NCBI GenBank assembly: GCA_003483565.1
Contig: DMYZ01000305.1
Span: 1 to 5,360, forward strand
Direction of reading: 5' to 3'
DNA from: Prevotella sp.
Lineage (GTDB): Bacteria > Bacteroidota > Bacteroidia > Bacteroidales > Bacteroidaceae
Length of the DNA: 5,360 bases
The position numbers and the translations under genes were made by a program. Shown in pieces: positions 1 to 5,360 of the stretch. The notes under the pieces were generated by a model. The model was not told where the DNA came from, made no database searches, and worked only from the letters and a program-made list of their open reading frames with translations. The stretch's first letter is position 1. Each line of letters opens with the position of its first letter.

Positions 1-13
1 GCGTCCATCCATA

Positions 14-97
14 CTATCGGATGCCAAACAAGGCTGTGCCACTCTTAAACTGATCTTTTGCCTGAGATAACATCTCTGCGTACTCTTCTTGTGTCAT
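14..97 (-). pseudogene. Truncated transposase N-terminus (IS256/mutator-like)
   Basis: An ATG at 97 opens a 27-residue reading frame that begins MTQEEYAEML and continues to QFKSGTALFG, then stops at a TAG at 14-16. From memory, Bacteroidales IS256-family transposases begin with the same kind of peptide: an acidic start, a run like QFKSG-x-x-LFG, then KDGAFAP leading into the DDE transposase body. Here the match ends exactly after LFG and is followed by IR-stop, so the gene looks deleted or shifted at about base 23-25. Reading on in another frame gives LASDSMDGR to the window edge, which I do not recognise. The call rests on a short peptide. The rest of the gene, if any survives, lies outside the window. 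A transposase this short would be inactive. Confidence 0.5.
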
Positions 98-120
98 TTT
101 GATAACATTTTTATACTGTT

Positions 121-156
121 AAAAACAACGGTTAATAATATTTTATTGTATTAACC
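121..156 (-). terminator. Candidate intrinsic terminator (8-bp stem plus T-rich tail)
   Basis: Read on the minus strand, GGTTAATA (156-149 plus its partner at 137-130, TATTAACC) forms a perfect 8-bp stem around an 11-base loop and is followed immediately by GTTGTTTTT (129-121). Stem plus T-run is the layout of a rho-independent terminator, and it lies about 80 bases past the stop of the last operon gene. The stem has only two G-C pairs, so it would be weak. It also sits just upstream of the transposase-like start, where insertion sequences often carry structures that block read-through from outside. It could serve either purpose. Confidence 0.38.
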
Positions 157-199
157 CATGACACAGTTGAAATGACGTCGTCTGCTAAAGATAATCTAC

Positions 200-224
200 A
201 AAATATTCTTTCAAACGATATTTT
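200..224 (-). repeat. AT-only inverted repeat just after the operon's last stop
   Basis: AAAATAT at 200-206 and ATATTTT at 218-224 are perfect inverted copies of 7 bases with an 11-base loop. The hairpin begins about 12 bases after the stop codon of the last MBL gene, a position where a 3'-end structure is expected. The stem is entirely A-T and no long T-run follows, so it would be a poor terminator alone. It may stabilise the transcript end or be chance in AT-rich DNA. The rest of 98-235 shows no gene or other signal that I can support. Confidence 0.25.
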
Positions 225-235
225 CCATAAATAGG

Positions 236-1288
236 CTACATTGGCTTTATTGCAGCCCAACCTATCCTGCTATTAATACTATGATGGAGTATGCCTGATC
301 GATTCTGAGAGGTAGAATATACTTTTGTGCCATTATTCTTCAGCGCATTAACAGTACATCTATTTAGGTATTTACCTTGCTTTTCTGTTGAAATATAGGC
401 TGCTTTCGGATTAACATGCTTGATAATGGTTGAATCCAAATTATGTTTACTGCCGTGATGTGGCACTTTCATCCAACTTACACCTTTGAAATAGTGTAGC
501 AAATATTGTGGTACATGATTGAAGGCATCTCGTCCCGCATCACCAGTAAAGAGATATTTTTCCCCTTCTTCAGGCTCAAATAAAAATACAATGCTACTCT
601 GATTCTGGGCGGACGCATCATCTTTTGCACTATCAAGAGTTTTGCTCAATGTATTTTCATCATTAGTATCATTTTCTGCACTATAAGAATTTTCTTCTGC
701 ATTTTCAATACTTGTTTGAAAATCCAACCTATTACGAAAATTGGATAAAAGACTCTCATAGTATTCTTTTGTAGGACTAAGGATTTTAATTTTTGGCGTA
801 TCCAAATGCTCACCTGCGAAAGCTTCTTTTCTGTGAATTTCTAGTGAATCAATAAGGTCAAGCAAATTTTTCTTTTCATCTTCTTTGTAATTATAGACTG
901 ATTTCAATCTGGCATCAAGTGTCTTTTGTGTTTGAACTCGTTTTACATCATTAGGAATAAATTTATGTACAGTAGGGTCATTAACCAAGAAATTATTGAT
1001 AATAAAATCATCTAGTTGTCTATCACGCAAATATTCAAGCATGTGCACAAAGCCTCCAATATGGTCATCGTCTGGGTGTGTAACAATTGCAAAGTCAATA
1101 ATGTAACCATTCCAACCGTTAGTACTAACTCTATCATAATAGGTGCGAATATGCTTGATTATCTTATCCGCATCTTCATAATTACCAGAGTCAATCATAA
1201 TAATATGACTTACCTCGTTATCATCAATATAATGGATGAGAAAAGCATCAGCAGCATTCACATCCAGCATTTCAATTTCATACTTCAT
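236..1288 (-). CDS. ComEC-like MBL-fold metallohydrolase with acidic insert (MBL-2)
   Basis: A 350-residue stand-alone metallo-beta-lactamase-fold protein, resembling the soluble MBL domain of the competence protein ComEC/Rec2. The metal-site motifs appear in order: MIDSG (D33), THPDDDHIGGF (H71, D73, D75, H76), FTGDAG (D250) and PHHGSKH (H277/H278), followed by KAAYIS near 296. All metal ligands are present, so it should be an active hydrolase. Some ComEC MBL domains are DNA nucleases, but the substrate here is unknown. No signal peptide or membrane helix is seen, so it is probably cytosolic. Residues about 115-160 form a charged, probably helical insert. Residues about 191-231 form an Asp/Glu/Asn/Ser-rich low-complexity stretch between the SPT segment and strand SSIVFLF. 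The ATG lies 5 bases after the stop of the membrane-protein gene, implying translational linkage, and this is the last gene of the run. A signalling-nucleotide hydrolase or an inhibitor-like regulator remains possible. Confidence 0.88.
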   Translation of the reverse strand: MKYEIEMLDVNAADAFLIHYIDDNEVSHIIMIDSGNYEDADKIIKHIRTYYDRVSTNGWNGYIIDFAIVTHPDDDHIGGFVHMLEYLRDRQLDDFIINNFLVNDPTVHKFIPNDVKRVQTQKTLDARLKSVYNYKEDEKKNLLDLIDSLEIHRKEAFAGEHLDTPKIKILSPTKEYYESLLSNFRNRLDFQTSIENAEENSYSAENDTNDENTLSKTLDSAKDDASAQNQSSIVFLFEPEEGEKYLFTGDAGRDAFNHVPQYLLHYFKGVSWMKVPHHGSKHNLDSTIIKHVNPKAAYISTEKQGKYLNRCTVNALKNNGTKVYSTSQNRSGILHHSINSRIGWAAIKPM

Positions 1289-1293
1289 AATTT

Positions 1294-2010
1294 CTATATT
1301 GCTAAAAAGGTTATAAATAATTGTCGTGCATAGCTTCGAGCACTAAATTTGAGAAAAACGTAAAATTCTAAAAGTCCCCAAAGAAAGATAAATATTAATG
1401 TTCCAATGAACCACTGCCAATGGATACAAGGAACTATAAAATTAATAATCATCAGCAAGAAGGTCAAAGCAAAAGACCATACGAGGCCTCCTATCAGATT
1501 ACGATTAAATCCATAACGATAATTAGCCTGAGTATAAACTACATCCCCAGAATCCCTTGCTTTTTTTCTTATAGCACCTACTATAGGAGCGATGGTTTTC
1601 CTCGCGGCATTAGGATCTTTGGCTTCTTGCGCTTTGGTTGGCATATTATACCCGAATACTGCTTTTACCTTCTTTCGTATAGCCTTTTTCATTTCATCGG
1701 GAGAGTCAGAAGACCACATCAGGAAATTTGTTGTAGGCATCATTGTTTCATCTTCTTTAAAGAGTGGATACTGAAACAATATTTTTGACGTTGCCCTTAT
1801 CCTTTCTCTCAAAAAGAAGCCCAGTGCAAAAAACACAACTACGGGCAAGAATGTCAATATGTATCTCCATAATTCATGCAATTCTTGCGAAGGCTGACTA
1901 TAAAACATCATAGCAATTGCAAGCACGCACGGTATAATCATCGCAGTCCATGCAGAATAAAGATATGCATGACGTGAATATACATCCATTTTTGAAAAGT
2001 TTAATGCCAT
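1294..2010 (-). CDS. Four-helix membrane protein of unknown function
   Basis: A 238-residue protein with two pairs of hydrophobic segments: about 20-37, 48-67, 172-195 and 200-221. The tight loops within each pair are probably outside. Positive residues after helix 2 (RERIRATSK) and after helix 4 (KFSARSYARQ) put the N-terminus, the central segment of about 100 residues and the C-terminus in the cytoplasm. The central part includes YPLF, MPTTNFLMW, a basic stretch KKAIRKKVKAVFG, and ARDSGDVVYTQANYRYGFNRNLIG running into helix 3. I do not recognise the family. It differs from the two-helix SLATT proteins of conflict systems, although a paired-helix membrane effector or anchor is a sensible analogy. 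It begins 9 bases after the stop of the E2-E1-JAB gene and ends 5 bases before the second MBL gene, so it belongs to the operon. Membrane recruitment of the conjugation machinery, or membrane disruption, are guesses. Confidence 0.85.
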   Translation of the reverse strand: MALNFSKMDVYSRHAYLYSAWTAMIIPCVLAIAMMFYSQPSQELHELWRYILTFLPVVVFFALGFFLRERIRATSKILFQYPLFKEDETMMPTTNFLMWSSDSPDEMKKAIRKKVKAVFGYNMPTKAQEAKDPNAARKTIAPIVGAIRKKARDSGDVVYTQANYRYGFNRNLIGGLVWSFALTFLLMIINFIVPCIHWQWFIGTLIFIFLWGLLEFYVFLKFSARSYARQLFITFLAI

Positions 2011-2019
2011 AATTTTTAA

Positions 2020-4170
2020 TTATTTTTCTAATAAATATGCTTTAATATCATGCGTATTAGTGATTAGTCCAAGTCCATAGATACCATCTATTTCATTTGT
2101 AATCAAGTATTCAAAAGTTATCTTATCTATGTTTGAAGGCAAAAGAGGACCTGCTGGGTGGCTATGCCAATCTCCCAGATAATGCATCATATCTGCAGTA
2201 CGTTGGTTTATTGTCTCCTTATGCTCCTTCCAGCCTTTCATACTCAACTCTATCCTGCTTGTTTGACGCAATGAATCTTTGGGTTTAAAACTATCTAGCA
2301 CATAAATACGGCGATACTTGGTATCGACATATCCCATCATATATTCACCTACTTCTTTTTTACCGCCAACCTTAGCTTCCTTTTTGATATATTGTAACAA
2401 ATCAGAAGGTATTCTTACCTCCCATTGAGAATTATTCTGACAAGTAAATTTCTCGAAAGAAGGTATGAGACACTTCAAAGAATACATACTTCCCTTAAAG
2501 TCTAGATCAGCAAATGAAAGACAGGCATTATTCTTTACACCTTTATCAAAAAGGTTGCGTACAATTCTTGCAGCCAACGCAGTGTGAGCTGATATAACAT
2601 CATCATTGATTTTCATTGTACTCGAATGACATCCCTCCCCAACTCTTACATAATCGTAGTTATATTTGCGTTCGTCTTTGAACCAAGTTGAAACATCATC
2701 ATCTCCAATTGCCTCCCTTAGTATTTGCATATAATAATCAACCAAAGAAACACTGCGGTCATAGTTGATGTACACAAGACCTACTCTACCAGAATCAGAC
2801 AAAGCAAAACGTACAACAGGAATAGTCAGATTACAAACAACATTATCAAGACAACGAGCAACACTAGCAGAAGCTGTAGCATCAATTATTACATCATACT
2901 CACTCAGATTTGTTTGAGGTAACCATTTTAGTAGGTCATCCTTGACGATTTTAATTGGACAAGAGAAATAGAACATTTTGTCTACACTATCACGAACAAG
3001 TTCAGCCTTATTTTTTAAAATCGAAGGTACTGTCAAGGCATGGCGGCATATATTATGAGGCATCATTACATCTTTATCGCAGATGGTCAAGTTGGCTATG
3101 CCACTACGATACAAATGATAAATGAGTTTGCTCCCTATAGCGCCACAACCAAGAATGAGTATTTTTTTTTCACTAATCACCCCAGTTGTTTCTGTCAGTT
3201 TGTTGGCATATTCTCGTGTTACTTTATCGAGCATCATTATTCCATCTATTGAAGCATCAAAATTTCGCTTGATGAAGTCTTCCTTAGCCACACAATAGCA
3301 GAGGTAATCAACAGGAGTAACTTTTCCTATAAGGTTTTTAGGCCGAATGAAAGCAAAACGGAAAAACAATTTTTTTACAGGACATTGATCTGCACTTAAT
3401 AATGATACTATTTTTTCTTGCTCTATAACAAAGCCATTATCTTTCGCAAACTTTAACAGTTCTCCAAGTGTAGTTGGATATTGTATGAACCAGTCATAAA
3501 TAATATTTTTACAACTTCGAGAAAGGATAATTTCTATGCTATTGTCTTTAAAGCCATCCTCAATCAGATTATAACTTTCTATGCCCACAAAGGTATCGTA
3601 ATTAACAGAGACATAATAACTGAAAGGTTTTAGCATCCTTACTATATATTTGTCAATATCCCCATTAATGATAAGCACTCCTTTCGTATTTTCCACCCGA
3701 AAGGGTTCATAAAAATCACCTTTCTTCAGTTTCATCAGAGTTCCACGAGCTGCATCATTTAACCACTTACCAACCATATTGACGTATTCGCCAAATGTAT
3801 GTTCGGCATACCATTCCTCTATGGGTTCTCTAGTAAGACATATCGTATTGGGCAGCCCTTTATGAGCAAAGTTGATGTGCGGAAACTTTGAGAAGGGAAA
3901 GTTTAGCCTATCTGGAAACACAAATGGAACATCATATTCAAGATCAGGACTACTCACACCAATTACTACTGGTTCTCCAACCAGCAATAAAGAATCGGAA
4001 CCAACATCGACTGCTATCTTTGTGCAGATACCGACAGAACCCTCTGGTAATTCCACAAGGGTGTATCCTTGTATGAACGATTTCGCCCAAGGTTTTAACG
4101 CTTTTTCAAAGGCTATAGCTCTGGATGATTCCAAAGCTTTGCAATGATCAGAAAATTTCTCCATAGACAT
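2020..4170 (-). CDS. E2-E1-JAB triple-domain fusion: ubiquitin-like conjugation and deconjugation enzyme
   Basis: A 716-residue cytosolic protein from the ATG at 4170. Domain 1 (about 80-150) is an E2-like fold: FPHINF, then NTICLTRE with the probable thioester Cys111, then W120 and a helix ending VGKWL, matching the HPN...ICL...W order of E2 enzymes. A linker domain of unknown fold follows (about 150-330). Domain 2 (about 335-560) is an E1/ThiF Rossmann domain: ILGCGAIGS for ATP, CDKD, NICRH, KNKAE, IDATAS, and GEGCHSST with the probable catalytic Cys514. Domain 3 (about 600-716) is a JAB/JAMM zinc peptidase: Glu606 in EVGEYMMG and HSHP (H669, H671) followed by S679-x-x-D682. Type II CBASS splits these roles between Cap2 (E2-E1) and Cap3 (JAB). 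The expected role is to adenylate a C-terminus, transfer it to a target and cleave it again. The longest frame starts at 4236, but that would overlap the upstream gene by 89 bases and add an unconserved-looking hydrophobic leader. I prefer 4170 (23-base overlap); ATG at 4164 is also possible. Confidence 0.9.
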   Translation of the reverse strand: MSMEKFSDHCKALESSRAIAFEKALKPWAKSFIQGYTLVELPEGSVGICTKIAVDVGSDSLLLVGEPVVIGVSSPDLEYDVPFVFPDRLNFPFSKFPHINFAHKGLPNTICLTREPIEEWYAEHTFGEYVNMVGKWLNDAARGTLMKLKKGDFYEPFRVENTKGVLIINGDIDKYIVRMLKPFSYYVSVNYDTFVGIESYNLIEDGFKDNSIEIILSRSCKNIIYDWFIQYPTTLGELLKFAKDNGFVIEQEKIVSLLSADQCPVKKLFFRFAFIRPKNLIGKVTPVDYLCYCVAKEDFIKRNFDASIDGIMMLDKVTREYANKLTETTGVISEKKILILGCGAIGSKLIYHLYRSGIANLTICDKDVMMPHNICRHALTVPSILKNKAELVRDSVDKMFYFSCPIKIVKDDLLKWLPQTNLSEYDVIIDATASASVARCLDNVVCNLTIPVVRFALSDSGRVGLVYINYDRSVSLVDYYMQILREAIGDDDVSTWFKDERKYNYDYVRVGEGCHSSTMKINDDVISAHTALAARIVRNLFDKGVKNNACLSFADLDFKGSMYSLKCLIPSFEKFTCQNNSQWEVRIPSDLLQYIKKEAKVGGKKEVGEYMMGYVDTKYRRIYVLDSFKPKDSLRQTSRIELSMKGWKEHKETINQRTADMMHYLGDWHSHPAGPLLPSNIDKITFEYLITNEIDGIYGLGLITNTHDIKAYLLEK

Positions 4171-5284
4171 GAGGACGACTACCACTATTTGATTTTGTCT
4201 CGTTTTTATGAGTCTCTGAGTTAAGATGAATACCATCTTCCTTTACCTCAAACACGACAGGTTTCTCCACTTCGTCGACTGTGGTACAACGAAAATAATC
4301 TTCGCTATCTAAATGCTCCAGATAGCGGTTCTTGGCCTTTTGGCAAGGAGGATTGTCTGAATTCTTCTTAATGGTTTTCGAAGAACTTACGATATAGCCC
4401 TTACCATCTTTTTTGTCGAGAAAGTCTAAAGAAGACTGAGATGGTTCTTCGTCCCTATTGTCACAAAAATAAGTATAGCTGCAATGGTGGGGTGCTTCAA
4501 AGATATTCCACTTTAGATTATTATCATCTGATGTCTTATCCATTATCTTCTCCCATACACGCCATTCCGCATCACCACCAAATATAATGCGTCCCTTGTC
4601 TGTCTTACCATTTACATCTACTCGAATCTGTAGCACGATGCTGGTCTCATTTCTATTCTCACCTTCAATACTATTTTTGAAAGGTGCATGCACGAAAATA
4701 CTCATATCAGAGTATTTTTTACCATTAATTTCCTTAATCTTACTACCAGCTGCGGAAATGCGATCTGCTGGTATACCATCTAGCTGGTCAACATCGGCAT
4801 AGCCTATGATGCGGATACGGTTGCCATCCTTATTTGCATCAGCTGAGCCTGTCTTGTAGAGTTCCATACGACGCTCAGCCTCCTTCTTAAAAGCTTTGGC
4901 ATCTTTATTGAGTTCTTGTTGCGATTCTGTAAAAACACGTGGTGAATACCATAACTCTCCTATTAGAATAAGTTTATCATCCTTCTCTTGTTGAGTGGGT
5001 TCTTTTTGCTCAGGATTTTTTTCAAGGAAGAACTTATCCAGGAACCCCCTACAATGATCTTGGTCAGGGTGAGTCAACACAAACGCAGGCAGAAATGGTA
5101 GCCCATGTCGCTTAGTTGTTAGTTTATTATTGAGTAAATCGCCAATGACATCATAATCATCACTGTTCTCGTTCTCTGACTTCACACGAAAGTTGCAGTC
5201 AATCATCATTTTGGCGCCATTAGCAAACTCTACGAGGTTACAATCGCCATTCCCTACCGGATAAAAAGTAATTTTTGTATTCAT
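4148..5284 (-). CDS. ComEC-like MBL-fold metallohydrolase with flexible C-terminal tail (MBL-1)
   Basis: A 378-residue MBL-fold protein and the first gene of the run. Motifs in order: YPVGNGDCNLVEF (residues 8-20), MMIDCN (D29), LTHPDQDHCRGF (H72, D74, D76, H77), NETSIVLQI (212-220), FGGDAEW (D238) and EAPHHCSY (H266/H267). All metal ligands are present, so it is probably active. It is diverged from the usual ComEC pattern: HCRGF replaces HIGGF and PHHCS replaces PHHGS. Charged helical inserts lie at about 90-160. After the last strand (VVFEVKEDG, about 343-351) comes a polar tail of about 27 residues, rich in Ser, Asn, Lys and Glu, ending RPHVYGEIF. This tail looks disordered and could be a handle for the E1/E2/JAB enzyme encoded next. 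The stop overlaps the start of that gene by 23 bases. The ATG at 5284 is preceded by an A-rich AAGAAGAAT rather than a strong ribosome binding site. Nuclease, phosphodiesterase or other hydrolase activity cannot be told apart here. Confidence 0.88.
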   Translation of the reverse strand: MNTKITFYPVGNGDCNLVEFANGAKMMIDCNFRVKSENENSDDYDVIGDLLNNKLTTKRHGLPFLPAFVLTHPDQDHCRGFLDKFFLEKNPEQKEPTQQEKDDKLILIGELWYSPRVFTESQQELNKDAKAFKKEAERRMELYKTGSADANKDGNRIRIIGYADVDQLDGIPADRISAAGSKIKEINGKKYSDMSIFVHAPFKNSIEGENRNETSIVLQIRVDVNGKTDKGRIIFGGDAEWRVWEKIMDKTSDDNNLKWNIFEAPHHCSYTYFCDNRDEEPSQSSLDFLDKKDGKGYIVSSSKTIKKNSDNPPCQKAKNRYLEHLDSEDYFRCTTVDEVEKPVVFEVKEDGIHLNSETHKNETKSNSGSRPHVYGEIF

Positions 5285-5304
5285 ATTCTTCTTATATTAG
5301 ATTA

Positions 5305-5332
5305 ATTATAAATATTTATAAAATAGCAAAAA
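5305..5332 (-). promoter_or_regulatory. Possible promoter of the four-gene operon
   Basis: On the minus strand, TTTTTG (5332-5327) is followed 16 bases later by TATAATTA (5310-5303), 18 bases before the start codon at 5284. A TTTG-type upstream box with a TA-rich downstream box resembles Bacteroidota promoters (TTTG, then TAnnTTTG), but the downstream box lacks the TTTG half. The region is so AT-rich that such matches are common, and the true promoter could lie beyond the window. Confidence 0.28.
5306..5321. promoter_or_regulatory. 16-bp perfect palindrome in the operon leader (possible operator)
   Basis: TTATAAATATTTATAA is identical on both strands and lies 22-37 bases upstream of the first start codon, overlapping the candidate promoter. 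A perfect palindrome there is what a dimeric repressor site would look like. No regulator gene is visible in the window. Its composition is pure A/T, so chance or a simple bendable AT tract is a real alternative. Confidence 0.25.
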
Positions 5333-5360
5333 TCATTATAGTTCACATCATTGTTAATAC

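Larger units (their letters stand above)
1..170 (-). mobile_element. Probable end of an IS256-family insertion sequence remnant
   Basis: The left edge of the window appears to be the 5' end of an insertion sequence cut by the window boundary. The support is the transposase-like N-terminal peptide starting at 97 and the non-coding leader in front of it. The outer limit is a guess: the segment around 155-170, which reads AACTGTGTCATGGG on the minus strand, could hold the terminal inverted repeat, but I cannot prove this without the other end of the element. No target-site duplication can be seen. If real, the element lies downstream of the four-gene operon, points the same way and marks the edge of an accessory island. 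Confidence 0.35.

Noticed and set aside
1064..1080. HxDxDH in place of the textbook HxHxDH MBL motif, suggesting a lost metal ligand
   Set aside because: ComEC-like MBL domains normally have an Asp at this position (HPDxDH), so it is a family trait and not a sign of inactivation.
1016..1333. Plus-strand open frame of 105 codons across the MBL-2 start region
   Set aside because: It lies antisense to the N-terminus of MBL-2, including the codons for its metal-binding motif, and its translation shows no domain pattern. It is a shadow of a well-supported gene.
1420..1788. Plus-strand open frame of 122 codons opposite the membrane-protein gene
   Set aside because: The translation is low-complexity and unlike a folded domain, and the minus-strand frame there has clear helices and operon spacing.
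3872..4147. Plus-strand open frames opposite the E2 domain
   Set aside because: The opposite strand encodes the recognisable E2 signature (HIN...NTICL...W), so these frames are antisense shadows.
4490..5100. Stretches of MBL-1 that look richer in G+C than the other genes, suggesting a separate origin
   Set aside because: A hand count of a few 60-base lines gave a wide spread inside MBL-1 itself (roughly 30 to 50 percent), so no clear compositional break is supported.
1..5360. tRNA, rRNA, CRISPR repeats or a riboswitch
   Set aside because: The non-coding DNA is limited to about 1-235 and 5285-5360, and neither part shows cloverleaf, regularly spaced repeats or a known aptamer pattern.

Overview
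The window is AT-rich bacterial DNA. It carries four genes, all on the minus strand, packed head to tail and very probably forming one operon that reads from right (5284) to left (236). Start regions are A/T-rich with no clear Shine-Dalgarno sequence, and the left edge holds what looks like the N-terminus of a Bacteroidales-type IS256-family transposase. Both point to Bacteroidota (Bacteroides, Prevotella or a relative). This taxonomic call is inference.

Layout in transcription order: (1) 5360-5285 is a short leader with a possible promoter and a 16-bp palindrome. (2) 5284-4148 encodes a ComEC-like metallo-beta-lactamase-fold (MBL) hydrolase with a flexible C-terminal tail. (3) 4170-2020 encodes a large single-chain fusion of an E2-like ubiquitin-conjugating domain, an E1/ThiF-like adenylating domain and a JAB/JAMM deubiquitinase-like metalloprotease, with all key catalytic residues visible. 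(4) 2010-1294 encodes a four-helix membrane protein with a central cytosolic region of about 100 residues, which I do not recognise. (5) 1288-236 encodes a second, divergent ComEC-like MBL hydrolase. (6) 235-1 is a non-coding segment with two hairpins, one a plausible terminator, running into a broken transposase fragment at the window edge.

The four genes overlap or are separated by only 5 to 9 bases, so they are probably co-translated and functionally linked. The central protein has the full set of activities for attaching a C-terminal carboxylate to a target (E1 adenylation, E2 transfer) and removing it again (JAB). Known parallels are Cap2 (E2-E1) and Cap3 (JAB) of type II CBASS, and the Bil anti-phage system, but here the three enzymes are one polypeptide. 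No cyclic-nucleotide synthase (CD-NTase) and no ubiquitin-like protein are encoded in the window. The modified protein is therefore either outside the window or one of the partners. The first MBL protein, with its disordered tail ending in VYGEIF, is the most attractive candidate. My working hypothesis is a ubiquitin-like-conjugation-controlled defence (or other conflict) module. In it, MBL hydrolases, possibly nucleases like the ComEC MBL domain, act as effectors or regulated enzymes, and the four-helix protein provides a membrane site or membrane effector. The transposase remnant next to it fits a mobile, accessory location.
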